Shown here: one piece after another, positions 7,548 through 17,227 of the stretch | Numbering within the stretch: position 1 is the stretch's first letter | Layout of the letters: each line of letters begins with the position of its first letter | DNA from: Pukyongia sp963768085 | Lineage (GTDB): Bacteria; Bacteroidota; Bacteroidia; Flavobacteriales; Flavobacteriaceae | NCBI GenBank assembly: GCA_963768085.1 | Contig: CAVYGO010000003.1 | Location: 1,364,001-1,428,000 of the forward strand | Direction of reading: 5' to 3' | DNA: 64,000 bases | Program-made: the position numbers and the translations under genes | Notes under the pieces: generated by a model | Told to the model about the DNA's origin: nothing | What the model saw: the letters and a program-made list of their open reading frames with translations, nothing else | Databases searched by the model: none

Positions 7548-9488
7548 ATGAAGGACGAAAAAGAGATAAAAGTATATGGTGCGGATAGCATTCAGGCACT
7601 GGAGGGAATGGAGCATGTTCGAAAGCGCCCGTCTATGTATATTGGGGACATTGGTGTACGCGGATTGCATCATCTGGTATACGAAGTAGTCGACAATTCC
7701 ATTGATGAGGCGATGGCCGGGTATTGCGACACCATAGATGTCTGGATCAATGAGGACAATTCAGTTACAGTAAAAGATAACGGGCGGGGAATTCCGGTCG
7801 ATATTCATAAAAAAGAGGGGGTTTCCGCTCTGGAGGTTGTGATGACCAAGATTGGTGCGGGGGGTAAGTTCGATAAAGATTCCTATAAAGTATCCGGTGG
7901 ATTACACGGTGTAGGTGTTTCAGTGGTTAACGCCTTATCAGGCAGTTTGAAGGCCACGGTACATCGCGATGGTAAGATGTGGGCGCAGGAATATGAAAGA
8001 GGAAAGACGTTGTATCCTGTTAAATCGGTTGGTGAAACAGACTACCGCGGAACTGTGATTACATTTAAACCTGACCATGAGATCTTTAAGTTAACTCTGG
8101 AGTATAATTATGAAACTTTAGCGAATCGATTGCGTGAATTATCTTTTCTGAATAAGGGTCTTACAATTTCTATTACCGATAAACGGCATAAGGATGACAA
8201 GGGTGAATTCGTCCACGAAATATTTCATTCGATAGAAGGTTTAAAAGAGTTTATCCGCTACCTGGATGGGAACAGGGAGCCACTTATCGCCGATGTCATC
8301 TCCATGGAAGGAGAGAAGAACGACATTCCGGTAGAGGTTGCCATGGTTTATAACACCTCTTTTAACGAGAATCTGCATTCGTATGTAAACAATATCAATA
8401 CACACGAAGGAGGAACCCATCTTTCAGGATTCCGAAGAGGATTAACAACCACGTTAAAAAAGTATGCCGATAATTCAGGGATGCTCGATAAGCTGAAATT
8501 CGACATTTCCGGAGATGATTTCCGGGAGGGATTGACGGCCATCGTTTCGGTAAAAGTTGCTGAACCTCAGTTTGAAGGTCAGACCAAAACAAAATTAGGA
8601 AACCGTGAAGTGACTTCTGCAGTGAGTCAATCGGTTTCAGAAATGCTGGAAAATTACCTGGAAGAACACCCTAACGATGCGAAAATTATCGTTCAGAAAG
8701 TGATACTCGCAGCCCAGGCGCGCCATGCAGCTCGCAAAGCACGAGAAATGGTGCAGCGTAAAACTGTAATGAGTGGTGGAGGATTACCCGGGAAACTATC
8801 GGATTGCTCAGAGCAGGACCCTGAGAAATGTGAAGTATTTCTCGTCGAGGGAGATTCGGCAGGGGGAACAGCCAAGCAAGGTCGTGACCGGATGTTTCAG
8901 GCTATTCTGCCATTACGCGGTAAGATCCTGAACGTGGAAAAAGCCATGCAACATAAAGTTTTCGAGAATGAGGAGATCAGAAATATCTTTACCGCACTTG
9001 GGGTAACTATTGGAACTGAAGAAGACAGTAAAGCCCTCAACTTGGAGAAACTTAGATATCACAAGATCGTGATCATGTGTGATGCGGATGTTGATGGTAG
9101 TCATATTGCCACCCTAATCCTGACCTTCTTCTTCCGATATATGAAAGAGCTTATTGAAGCCGGACATGTTTATATCGCTACTCCACCATTATATTTGGTG
9201 AAAAAAGGCGCCAAAAAAGCATATGCCTGGAACGATCAGGAACGTGATGCCATTAACGAAGAATATGGCGGAAACGCTTCTATCCAGAGATATAAAGGTC
9301 TCGGGGAAATGAATGCGGAACAATTGTGGGTAACCACAATGAAACCTTCTAACCGGACGTTGCGGCAGGTAACTATTGTCAATGGTACTGAAGCCGATAG
9401 GGTTTTCTCTATGCTGATGGGAGATGAGGTACCTCCGCGGCGGGAGTTTATCGAGAAGAATGCCGTCTATGCGAATATAGATGTCTAA
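7548..9488 (+). CDS. gyrB: DNA gyrase subunit B
   Basis: A 646-aa protein, the usual length for Bacteroidota GyrB. The GHKL ATPase domain shows VDNSIDEAMAGYC, DNGRGIPVDIH and GGLHGVGVSVVNALSG. The Toprim domain has EGDSAGG (about residue 432) and DADVDGSH (about residue 512), giving the catalytic Glu and the Mg-binding DxD. The C-terminus has the RYKGLGEMN motif. Together with GyrA (not in this window) it introduces negative supercoils using ATP. The gene appears to be transcribed alone, with its own promoter element and terminator. Confidence 0.98.
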   Translation: MKDEKEIKVYGADSIQALEGMEHVRKRPSMYIGDIGVRGLHHLVYEVVDNSIDEAMAGYCDTIDVWINEDNSVTVKDNGRGIPVDIHKKEGVSALEVVMTKIGAGGKFDKDSYKVSGGLHGVGVSVVNALSGSLKATVHRDGKMWAQEYERGKTLYPVKSVGETDYRGTVITFKPDHEIFKLTLEYNYETLANRLRELSFLNKGLTISITDKRHKDDKGEFVHEIFHSIEGLKEFIRYLDGNREPLIADVISMEGEKNDIPVEVAMVYNTSFNENLHSYVNNINTHEGGTHLSGFRRGLTTTLKKYADNSGMLDKLKFDISGDDFREGLTAIVSVKVAEPQFEGQTKTKLGNREVTSAVSQSVSEMLENYLEEHPNDAKIIVQKVILAAQARHAARKAREMVQRKTVMSGGGLPGKLSDCSEQDPEKCEVFLVEGDSAGGTAKQGRDRMFQAILPLRGKILNVEKAMQHKVFENEEIRNIFTALGVTIGTEEDSKALNLEKLRYHKIVIMCDADVDGSHIATLILTFFFRYMKELIEAGHVYIATPPLYLVKKGAKKAYAWNDQERDAINEEYGGNASIQRYKGLGEMNAEQLWVTTMKPSNRTLRQVTIVNGTEADRVFSMLMGDEVPPRREFIEKNAVYANIDV

Positions 9489-9508
9489 GTTCAGTAATCG
9501 TTTTAATA

Positions 9509-9540
9509 AAAGGCCTCGCATAATCGCGGGGCTTTATATT
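9509..9540 (+). terminator. terminator after gyrB
   Basis: AAAGGCCTCGC pairs with GCGGGGCTTT around a short loop, with one bulged base, and is followed by a T-rich tract. Confidence 0.75.
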
Positions 9541-9578
9541 TTTCGGGCATTCAAAAGTGAAAATCAAATAGATAATTG

Positions 9579-9586
9579 TATTTTTG
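9579..9586 (+). promoter_or_regulatory. -7 promoter element of mdh
   Basis: TATTTTTG fits TAnnTTTG, 38 bases upstream of the mdh ATG. Confidence 0.5.
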
Positions 9587-9624
9587 CAACTCGAAAATCA
9601 ATCACTTAATAAAACATTTTACAT

Positions 9625-10551
9625 ATGAAAATAACGGTAGTTGGAGCAGGTGCAGTAGGTGCAAGTTGTGCCGAATATATAGCCATTAAAGACTTTGCGA
9701 GCGAAGTCGTATTGTTGGACATTAAGGAAGGCTTTGCAGAAGGGAAGGCCATGGATCTAATGCAAACAGCTTCGCTGAATGGTTTCGACACGAAAATAAC
9801 AGGTACTACAAACGATTATGCTAAAACAGCAAATAGTGATATCTGTGTTATAACCAGTGGTATTCCAAGAAAACCGGGAATGACACGCGAGGAACTTATC
9901 GGTATCAATGCAGGAATTGTAAAAACCGTTTCAGCGAGTTTGATCGAACACTCTCCAAATACGATTATGATCGTTGTGAGTAATCCAATGGATACGATGA
10001 CCTACCTGGTGCATAAAACAACCAATCTTCCAAAGAACAGGATCATTGGTATGGGTGGTGCGCTGGATAGTGCACGATTCAAATATAGACTTGCGGAGGC
10101 TTTAGGAGCTCCCATCAGTGATGTTGACGGGATGGTGATTGGTGGACATAGCGATAAGGGAATGGTGCCGTTAACGCGTCTCGCAACGCGTAATAGCGTA
10201 GTGGTTTCGCAGTTTATTTCCGAAGAAAGATTACAACAAGTACTGGAAGACACTAAGGTTGGAGGTGCCACACTTACCAAATTATTAGGCACTTCCGCAT
10301 GGTATGCTCCCGGTGCTGCCGTATCAGGTTTGGTACAAGCGATAGCATGTGACCTGAAAAAGATGTTCCCTTGCTCTGTCTTGCTTGAAGGTGAATACGA
10401 CCTCAATGATCTTTGTATCGGGGTACCGGTGATCCTGGGAAGAAATGGTATTGAAGAGATCGTGAAGATCGAACTGACTCAGGCTGAGAAAGATCATATG
10501 CAGGAAAGTGCCGCCGGGGTAAGAAAGACCAATGGTCTGCTGGACGTTTAA
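9625..10551 (+). CDS. mdh: malate dehydrogenase
   Basis: A 308-aa LDH-like malate dehydrogenase that interconverts malate and oxaloacetate with NAD in the TCA cycle. The Rossmann motif VVGAGAVGASCAEY, the NAD-selecting acidic residue in VVLLDIKEG, the substrate-loop arginines in SGIPRKPGMTREEL, MGGALDSARFKY and the catalytic His in VIGGHSDKGMVP are all present. Arginine in the GIPRKPGMTR loop favours malate over lactate. It has its own promoter element and a strong terminator. Confidence 0.97.
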   Translation: MKITVVGAGAVGASCAEYIAIKDFASEVVLLDIKEGFAEGKAMDLMQTASLNGFDTKITGTTNDYAKTANSDICVITSGIPRKPGMTREELIGINAGIVKTVSASLIEHSPNTIMIVVSNPMDTMTYLVHKTTNLPKNRIIGMGGALDSARFKYRLAEALGAPISDVDGMVIGGHSDKGMVPLTRLATRNSVVVSQFISEERLQQVLEDTKVGGATLTKLLGTSAWYAPGAAVSGLVQAIACDLKKMFPCSVLLEGEYDLNDLCIGVPVILGRNGIEEIVKIELTQAEKDHMQESAAGVRKTNGLLDV

Positions 10552-10572
10552 ATTCATAAAATACATATCTAC

Positions 10573-10604
10573 ACAAAAGCTGCTTGATCGCAGCTTTTGT
10601 TTTT
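10573..10604 (+). terminator. strong terminator after mdh
   Basis: ACAAAAGCTGC (10573-10583) pairs perfectly with GCAGCTTTTGT (10590-10600) over 11 bp and is followed by TTTT. The rest of the 300-base mdh-secDF gap up to the secDF promoter at 10791 holds nothing I can recognise. Confidence 0.9.
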
Positions 10605-10790
10605 CTAAATCTCTTTTATGTTTCGGGGTTTTCTTCTGAACCTTTAAAATGGTGGTTTCCGGCTTCTTTACAAGAATCATAAAGTCATAGGTTAAAATTG
10701 AAAACAATTTGGCCGTTTCATTAGGTTTTTCGGCAGAATGAAAATAGCGTGGAAGCCCCGTTTTTTCTTCCCATTTTAGAAAGAAAATAA

Positions 10791-10821
10791 TTGTCATTTC
10801 CTTTTTGAAAACCTATATTTG
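10791..10821 (+). promoter_or_regulatory. promoter of secDF
   Basis: TTG at 10791-10793 and TATATTTG at 10814-10821 are 20 bases apart, matching the Bacteroidota -33/-7 promoter layout. The start codon follows 32 bases later. Confidence 0.65.
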
Positions 10822-10853
10822 CACGTTTTTAAAATCATTTTAATACCGATAGA

Positions 10854-13800
10854 ATGCAAAATAAAGGACTAGTAACCATATTTGCGATAGTGTTTGGACT
10901 GGTAAGTTTGTACCAGCTTTCTTTTACATTTATTGCGAATAAAGTTGAAGGTGAAGCGGAGACCTATGCAAAGACCTTGTATGACGGTAACCAACCAGAG
11001 GCACGAATTGAAGCCGAAACAAAATATATCGATTCCGTAGCCAACGACCCTGTTTTCCTGGGTATCAGCTATAACGCGGCCAAGGAAAAGGTACTGAACA
11101 AGGGATTAGACCTTAAGGGAGGTATCAACGTTATTCTGCAGGTATCCGTTCGTGATATCCTGGAGGGACTCGCCAACAATTCTAAAGATCCTGCATTCAA
11201 TCAGGCATTGGAAAATGCCGAAGAACTTCAGAAGAATAGCCAGGAGACTTACCTGGAATCTTTCTTCACAGCCTTCGAGGCCATCCCCGGTGATAATCGT
11301 TTGGCGTCGACCAGTATTTTCTTCAATAAAAACCTTGAGGATGATATTAAGAGAGACGATACGAACGAAGACGTACAACAGGTTCTTACACGAAAGGTTG
11401 ATGAGGCTATGGTTTCTGCCTTTGAGGTATTGAGAAAGCGTATCGATAAGTTTGGTGTAACCCAGCCTAACCTGCAGCGTTTAGGAAATTCCGGAAGAAT
11501 TCTTGTAGAATTACCCGGAGCGAAAGATATTGAACGAACCAAGGAACTGATTACTAAAACGGCCCAGCTTGAATTCTGGGATGTCTACAAGGCAGATCAA
11601 TTACAGTCTTTCTTATTTACGGCGGACGCGACCCTTAAGGAAATAATTTCTCCGGAAATAGACGAAGAAGTACAGGATTCTACGGCTACCGAAGAAGATG
11701 ATATAGAGAATATTCTTGGTGGTGAGGAGGTTGAAGAAGAAGCGGATCCCGCGAAGACCAACCCTCTTCTTTCTAAATTCATTTCTTTAGGGCAACCGGG
11801 ATTCCCGGTCCTGGGAACTGTCCGTACTACAGATACGGAAACGGTTTCCAACTATCTTCAAACTCCTCAGGTGCGAGCTCAACTGCCTAACGAGGCACGT
11901 TTCGTGAAATTTGTTTGGGGGATCGAAAAATCTATAGAGACCGTGGATGGTGAATCCATCACTGTTCAGGATCTATATGCGTTAAAAGGTAGTGACCGCG
12001 AAATGATCCCGCCCTTAAGTGGAGGTGTAGTCACCGATGCCGCCCAGTCTTACGATCAAGCCGGCCGTGTATCTGTAGATATGCAGATGAATGGTAAAGG
12101 TGCTAAAGTCTGGGAAGACATGACGGGAAATGCCTTTTCTAATCAAAGTCAGATCGCAATCGTACTTGACGACATCGTATATTCAGCACCGGGAGTAACA
12201 AGTGGTCCTATATCCGGAGGTCGAAGTTCTATAACAGGTGATTTCACCATTAATGAGGGTCAGGATCTTGCTAACGTATTACGTGCGGGTAAACTTCCTG
12301 CTTCGGCCGATATTATTCAGGCCGAGGTCGTTGGACCCACCCTGGGTCAGGAAGCGATCGACAGTGGTGTTCTTTCCTTTCTTATTGCATTAGGATTTGT
12401 ATTGATCTGGATGGTTTTCTACTATGGAAGAGCCGGTCTTTTTGCCGACGTTGCCCTGGTATTAAATATACTGTTCATATTCGGGGTACTCGCAGGACTT
12501 GGAGCTGTACTTACCTTGCCTGGTATTGCAGGTATTGTATTAACCATAGGTATTTCGGTGGATGCGAACGTTCTGATCTTTGAGCGAATACGGGAAGAAC
12601 TTGCTAAAGGGAAAGCACAGAAGGACGCCATCAAGGATGGTTTCAACAATGCCTTGTCTTCTATTCTGGATGCCAACGTGACCACAGGACTTACAGGTCT
12701 TATCCTATTAATTTTTGGAACAGGGCCTATTCAAGGATTCGCCACAACACTTCTTATCGGTATTCTTACATCGCTGTTCACAGCCATCTTTATTACAAGA
12801 TTGTTTATCGATAATTACACCAAGAACGGGAAGCCATTACCATGTTCTACGGCCTTGACAAAGAACTTGTTTAAGAATGTTAATATTGACTTCCTCGGAA
12901 AGCGTAAGATCGCTTATGTTATTTCTGGCATGCTGATTCTTGCCAGTCTTGGTTCCTTATTTACAAACGGACTTAACCAGGGGGTTGACTTCGTTGGGGG
13001 ACGAACCTATACGGTGCGTTTCGATAAAGACGTAAATGCAACGGAGGTGCAGAATGATATGATCGCCGTGTTCGGAAGTGCGGAGGCCAAGACCTACGGA
13101 GGGGATAACCAGCTTAAGATTACCACAAAATATAAAGTAGACGACACTGGTGAAGAAGTAGATACTGAAATTGAAACTATGTTGTTTGAAGGCCTTAAAC
13201 CAAGGCTTCCTGCAGGTATGACTTACGATGATTTTACGAGTGATGACGAAAGTAAGGAAGTAGGACGTATGTCGTATTACAAGGTGAGTCCGACCATCGC
13301 AGATGATATAAAGAAGTCTTCCTTCTGGGCGGTTCTGGGATCACTGGCTGTAGTGTTCCTTTATATCTTACTTCGATTTAGAAGATGGCAGTTTAGTCTG
13401 GGTGCGGTTGCGGCTGTATTCCACGATGTCCTGATCGTATTAGGGATCTTCTCACTTACGTATAAGATCATGCCGTTCAATATGGAGATCGACCAGTCGT
13501 TCATTGCGGCTATTCTTACGGTGATCGGTTACTCGCTGAATGATACGGTGGTAGTATTCGACCGTATCCGTGAATTCTTTAACGAACACGGAAGCTGGAA
13601 AATGAATCGAATAATCAACAGCGCCCTGAACAGTACATTAAGCCGTACATTAAATACATCGATGACAACTCTAATTGTGCTATTGACGATCTTCATCCTT
13701 GGAGCAGAATCCATACGTGGATTGATCTTCGCCTTGATCGTGGGTGTAGTGGTAGGTACCTATTCATCGCTGTTCATTGCAACTCCGGTATTCTTCGATA

Positions 13801-13865
13801 CGGTGAAGAAACGTGGAATTGACCTGAGTGATAAAAAAGAAGAAGAGGAAGAAGCGAAGAAATAG
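10854..13865 (+). CDS. secDF: protein translocase SecD/SecF fusion
   Basis: A 1003-aa fused SecD-SecF, the standard arrangement in Bacteroidota. SecDF uses the proton gradient to pull preproteins through SecYEG. An N-terminal membrane segment and the periplasmic SecD region (LNKGLDLKGGINVILQV, LRKRIDKFGV) are followed by an acidic insert near residues 265-300. The first membrane block follows from about 505 (ISVDANVLIFERIREEL). The SecF half begins near 680 (GLNQGVDFVGGRTYTVRF) and its membrane block carries IGYSLNDTVVVFDRIRE. The extreme C-terminus is a lysine/glutamate tail. The gene stands alone, with its own promoter and a shared terminator. Confidence 0.97.
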   Translation: MQNKGLVTIFAIVFGLVSLYQLSFTFIANKVEGEAETYAKTLYDGNQPEARIEAETKYIDSVANDPVFLGISYNAAKEKVLNKGLDLKGGINVILQVSVRDILEGLANNSKDPAFNQALENAEELQKNSQETYLESFFTAFEAIPGDNRLASTSIFFNKNLEDDIKRDDTNEDVQQVLTRKVDEAMVSAFEVLRKRIDKFGVTQPNLQRLGNSGRILVELPGAKDIERTKELITKTAQLEFWDVYKADQLQSFLFTADATLKEIISPEIDEEVQDSTATEEDDIENILGGEEVEEEADPAKTNPLLSKFISLGQPGFPVLGTVRTTDTETVSNYLQTPQVRAQLPNEARFVKFVWGIEKSIETVDGESITVQDLYALKGSDREMIPPLSGGVVTDAAQSYDQAGRVSVDMQMNGKGAKVWEDMTGNAFSNQSQIAIVLDDIVYSAPGVTSGPISGGRSSITGDFTINEGQDLANVLRAGKLPASADIIQAEVVGPTLGQEAIDSGVLSFLIALGFVLIWMVFYYGRAGLFADVALVLNILFIFGVLAGLGAVLTLPGIAGIVLTIGISVDANVLIFERIREELAKGKAQKDAIKDGFNNALSSILDANVTTGLTGLILLIFGTGPIQGFATTLLIGILTSLFTAIFITRLFIDNYTKNGKPLPCSTALTKNLFKNVNIDFLGKRKIAYVISGMLILASLGSLFTNGLNQGVDFVGGRTYTVRFDKDVNATEVQNDMIAVFGSAEAKTYGGDNQLKITTKYKVDDTGEEVDTEIETMLFEGLKPRLPAGMTYDDFTSDDESKEVGRMSYYKVSPTIADDIKKSSFWAVLGSLAVVFLYILLRFRRWQFSLGAVAAVFHDVLIVLGIFSLTYKIMPFNMEIDQSFIAAILTVIGYSLNDTVVVFDRIREFFNEHGSWKMNRIINSALNSTLSRTLNTSMTTLIVLLTIFILGAESIRGLIFALIVGVVVGTYSSLFIATPVFFDTVKKRGIDLSDKKEEEEEAKK

Positions 13866-13886
13866 TTTTTTTCTTTCTGAAATATT

Positions 13887-13918
13887 AAAAAACCCACCGT
13901 AAAGCGGTGGGTTTTTTG
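13887..13918. terminator. bidirectional terminator between secDF and the DUF192 gene
   Basis: AAAAAACCCACCG pairs with CGGTGGGTTTTTT around a five-base loop. T-runs on both strands allow it to end secDF and the opposing folE-to-DUF192 unit. Confidence 0.92.
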
Positions 13919-13937
13919 TTTCGATATGTTTTTATTG

Positions 13938-14429
13938 TTAATTCGATCTGCTCCAATCAATCTTATCACCGGCCTCGAGTCCCCATGTATCACTAAGACC
14001 TGCGTTCACCTCCAAAACATATTTGGCCGGTGCTGCCGAAGGAAGGGAAGTTTGCTCTAAGGGCTGGGCATTCTTCTGTATATTGACGATTTCATTCGCT
14101 CCGTTGATAAAGATAATATCGATCGAGAATTCCGTGTTCTTCATATAAAAGGAGCGGCGTATCTCATCGTCGAAAATAAACAACATGCCCCTGTCGTCCT
14201 GCATGCTTTTACGGTACATAAGGCCAGTTTGCGTTTCGTACTCTCCTTCGGCGATCTCAATATCGATAGAAACGACTATGGAGTCATTCGCCGCCTTCAT
14301 TAATGTTAATTCGCCTTCTTTCTGAAAACGAACTTCCTTGGTTATGGACTTCTTCTCTTTAGTCTCATTACAACTTACCGCGGCAAAGCACAGGCATATA
14401 ATGGCTGCACGCATTAATAATCTTTTCAT
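13938..14429 (-). CDS. DUF192 family lipoprotein
   Basis: A 163-aa protein with a lipoprotein signal (lipobox AVSCN, Cys 20). The DUF192 core is clear (GLMYRKSMQDDRGMLFIF, RSFYMKNTEFSIDIIFI, YVLEVNAG). The family is widespread and of unknown function. Its start overlaps the lgt stop by four bases, so the two are translationally coupled. That is apt, since Lgt would lipidate this product. Confidence 0.9.
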   Translation of the reverse strand: MKRLLMRAAIICLCFAAVSCNETKEKKSITKEVRFQKEGELTLMKAANDSIVVSIDIEIAEGEYETQTGLMYRKSMQDDRGMLFIFDDEIRRSFYMKNTEFSIDIIFINGANEIVNIQKNAQPLEQTSLPSAAPAKYVLEVNAGLSDTWGLEAGDKIDWSRSN

Positions 14430-15358
14430 GGAGTGAAGGTCTTTTTTCTTGAATTATACAATATATAGATCCCGGCCAGGATGAATGGGATACTTAACAA
14501 TTGACCGGTATTTAAGAACCAGGCCTCTCGATCCGCCACTTGAACTTCTTTAAAGAATTCGACAATCATTCGTGTTGAAAATAGCAATATTAGAAACCAG
14601 CCAAAAATATAACCCGGATACTGTTTCTTTGAAGTCTTCCAATAAATATACCATAGGATAAGGAAGGTGATCACATAACCAAAGGCTTCGTATAATTGGG
14701 TTGGATGACGGAAGGGTATGCCAGCGAGAATTTCCCCGAATTGAGGGTCGTTTGCGATAGCATTATAGGCGTCGTTAGGATTCTTTATACCCGTGAGCTT
14801 CATAGCAGTCTGGGGGTGCATATCATCCGCATTTCGCACCAATCGAATTCCTAGAGGAAAATCTCCGGACGGTCTTCCAACAATTTCAGAATTCATGAAA
14901 TTCCCAAGTCGGACAAAAACGGCACCTATGGAAACCGTGATCACGACTCTATCGAAGATCCATAACACCGGATATTTTAGCTTTTTCCTATTGTAATAGA
15001 TCAAAGCAAGAATGATCCCTATGGCCGCCCCGTGACTCGCCAATCCTCTGAAACCGGTAAATTCGAACTCAGGAACAGTTTTAAACGGAAGTATCACCGA
15101 AAGGGGGTCTTCAAGGATCGTTTCAGGTTCATAGAATAGCACATGTCCCAAACGCGCTCCAACAAGGATAGCAACTACCATATAAATAAATAGGCTGTCC
15201 AGCTTTTCCATAGAGATCTTTTCATTTGTAAAGAACCGCTTCATGATGAACCATCCAATAATAAAGGCAATCACATAAGACAAGCTATAGAAACGAATCA
15301 TGAAAAAACCCAAGTCAATTCCTTCAATTGGGTTCCAGGTAAATGTCAAGAAGTGCAT
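14426..15358 (-). CDS. lgt: prolipoprotein diacylglyceryl transferase
   Basis: A 310-aa, multi-pass inner-membrane enzyme that transfers diacylglycerol from phosphatidylglycerol to the lipobox cysteine of prolipoproteins. The Lgt signature RLGNFMNSEIVGRPS with its essential Arg, Asn and Glu, the GLASHGAAIGI histidine region and HPTQLYEAF are all present. Many lipoproteins in this window are its expected substrates. It is the fourth gene of a minus-strand cluster folE-cysS-yidD-lgt-DUF192. Confidence 0.96.
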   Translation of the reverse strand: MHFLTFTWNPIEGIDLGFFMIRFYSLSYVIAFIIGWFIMKRFFTNEKISMEKLDSLFIYMVVAILVGARLGHVLFYEPETILEDPLSVILPFKTVPEFEFTGFRGLASHGAAIGIILALIYYNRKKLKYPVLWIFDRVVITVSIGAVFVRLGNFMNSEIVGRPSGDFPLGIRLVRNADDMHPQTAMKLTGIKNPNDAYNAIANDPQFGEILAGIPFRHPTQLYEAFGYVITFLILWYIYWKTSKKQYPGYIFGWFLILLFSTRMIVEFFKEVQVADREAWFLNTGQLLSIPFILAGIYILYNSRKKTFTP

Positions 15359-15412
15359 AAGCGAATGTTAGAAAAAGTAGCGTAAATATAGAAAAGCAAA
15401 CGCGAACATGGG

Positions 15413-15667
15413 TTAATTATTTTCTTTCTTTTCCGTTCCGGGAACAGGGTCAAAGCCGCTACCACCCCACGGATTACAACTAAATATTCTTTTTACAGAA
15501 AGCCATCCACCTTTGAATAATCCGTGTACCTTCAATGCCTCAACCGTGTAATGAGAACAGGTTGGAGTATAGCGGCATGTTGAAGGGAAAAGTGGTGAAA
15601 TAAATCGTTGGTAACCCCTAACAAGTAATATGAATGGATATATCAGCACATGCTTCAAACGCACCAT
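15413..15667 (-). CDS. yidD: membrane protein insertion efficiency factor
   Basis: An 84-aa protein. YidD assists YidC-dependent membrane protein insertion. The family pattern is complete: RGYQRFISPLFPSTCRYTPT, CSHYTVEALKVHG, and the C-terminal CNPWGGSGFDPVP. Length is typical. It sits between cysS and lgt on the same strand rather than next to yidC/rnpA as in many other bacteria. Confidence 0.95.
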   Translation of the reverse strand: MVRLKHVLIYPFILLVRGYQRFISPLFPSTCRYTPTCSHYTVEALKVHGLFKGGWLSVKRIFSCNPWGGSGFDPVPGTEKKENN

Positions 15668-15696
15668 TTGGAATTCGAATATTAATTATTTATCTG

Positions 15697-17181
15697 CTAG
15701 TTCAAAGAGTAGGTCGTACCATCCTTACCATCCTTAAGCTGAATACCAACTTCCTGCAATTCGTCCCTTATCTTATCGCTGGTTGCAAAATCTTTTTCAG
15801 CTCGGGCTTTATTTCGTAATTCGATAAGCAACGTTATCGCTCCGGAGAGTTTGTCAGTATCATTTTTACCTTCTGAAGCAAGATCGAGCAAGCCTAATAC
15901 ATCGAAAATAAAATCATGCATTGTTTGAGTAAGGACCTTCAAATCGGCGATAGAAATAGCTACATTTCCTTCCTTAATAGCGTTTATTACCTTCGCGCCT
16001 TCAAATAGTTGTGCGATGAGGATCGGACTGTTGAAATCGTCATTCATAGCGTTATAGCAGGATTGTCGCCATTTAGCGACATCAAAACTGCTTGTTTCCG
16101 AAGTGGGTAAACTACTAAGGTTTCTATAGGCATCCATCAAGCGGTTATATCCCTTTTCTGAAGCTTCCAGTGCGTCATTGGAGAAATCCAGCATGCTTCT
16201 GTAGTGGGCTTGGTACATAAAGAACTTGGCCACAGTAGGCGCAAACGCTTTACTAAGAACTTCGTTTTCCCCCGAGAAAAGCTCATTAGGCAAAATATTA
16301 TTACCAGTAGATTTGGCCATTTTCTTCCCATTTAGGGTGAGCATGTTGGCATGCATCCAGTAATTCACCGGACTTTGATCGTTCGTAGCCTCCGCCTGTG
16401 CGATCTCACATTCGTGATGCGGAAATTTCAGGTCCATTCCACCACCATGGATATCGAAGTTGTTACCCAGGTATTTGGTACTCATCGCTGTACATTCCAG
16501 GTGCCAGCCGGGGAATCCATCACTCCAGGGCGATGGCCAGCGCATGATATGCTGGGGCTCGGCTTTTTTCCATAAGGCAAAGTCCTGTGGATTCTTTTTC
16601 TCACTCTGAGACGCCAGTTCGCGCGTATTAGTGATCATATCCTCTAGCTGCCTTCCGCTTAATTTACCATATTCGTGATCTTGGTTGAATTTTAGCACAT
16701 CAAAGTACACAGAGCCGTTCTTCTCATAGGCGTAGCCTGCTTCCAGGATTTTTTTAACAATACGGATCTGTTCGATGATATGCCCTGTGGCCGTAGGTTC
16801 GATACTCGGTGGTAGCGCATTGAAACTGGCCATTACATTGTGAAAATCAACCGAATATTTCTGAACCACTTCCATGGGCTCAAGTTGTTCGATCCTTGCT
16901 TTCCTTAAGATAGGATCATCACCACTTTCACCATCATTTTCAAGATGTCCAGCATCGGTGATGTTCCTGACATACCGCACTTTATAATCCAAATGTTTCA
17001 GATATCGGAATACCAGATCGAACGACAAGAAAGTTCGGCAATTACCCATGTGAACATTGCTGTACACTGTAGGTCCGCAGACATACATACCCACAGCGCC
17101 ATCGTGTACGGGAGTAAACTTATCTTTCGTCTTGGAAAGAGAATTGTAGATGAACAATTCTTGTTGTTCGTATCGTTTCAT
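15697..17181 (-). CDS. cysS: cysteine-tRNA ligase
   Basis: About 494 aa. A class I synthetase: the HIGH-like motif is HMGN (VYSNVHMGNCRTF) and the KMSKS-like motif is KKMAKS. Zinc ligands are visible in YVCGPTVY, the ECTAMS cysteine and HHECE. It charges tRNA-Cys. I choose MKRYEQQEL (17181) over the Met five codons upstream, since the conserved region begins at QELFIYNSL. It is second in a minus-strand cluster, 30 nt upstream of yidD. Confidence 0.96.
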   Translation of the reverse strand: MKRYEQQELFIYNSLSKTKDKFTPVHDGAVGMYVCGPTVYSNVHMGNCRTFLSFDLVFRYLKHLDYKVRYVRNITDAGHLENDGESGDDPILRKARIEQLEPMEVVQKYSVDFHNVMASFNALPPSIEPTATGHIIEQIRIVKKILEAGYAYEKNGSVYFDVLKFNQDHEYGKLSGRQLEDMITNTRELASQSEKKNPQDFALWKKAEPQHIMRWPSPWSDGFPGWHLECTAMSTKYLGNNFDIHGGGMDLKFPHHECEIAQAEATNDQSPVNYWMHANMLTLNGKKMAKSTGNNILPNELFSGENEVLSKAFAPTVAKFFMYQAHYRSMLDFSNDALEASEKGYNRLMDAYRNLSSLPTSETSSFDVAKWRQSCYNAMNDDFNSPILIAQLFEGAKVINAIKEGNVAISIADLKVLTQTMHDFIFDVLGLLDLASEGKNDTDKLSGAITLLIELRNKARAEKDFATSDKIRDELQEVGIQLKDGKDGTTYSLN

Positions 17182-17227
17182 TTGAATGCTGTTCAATTAA
17201 AGTAGGAAATAATTCTGAATCTTACCC

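Noticed and set aside
10324..10797. A 157-codon minus-strand frame over the end of mdh and the following gap
   Set aside because: Most of it lies antisense to the conserved mdh end and the terminator, and the translation has no recognisable features.
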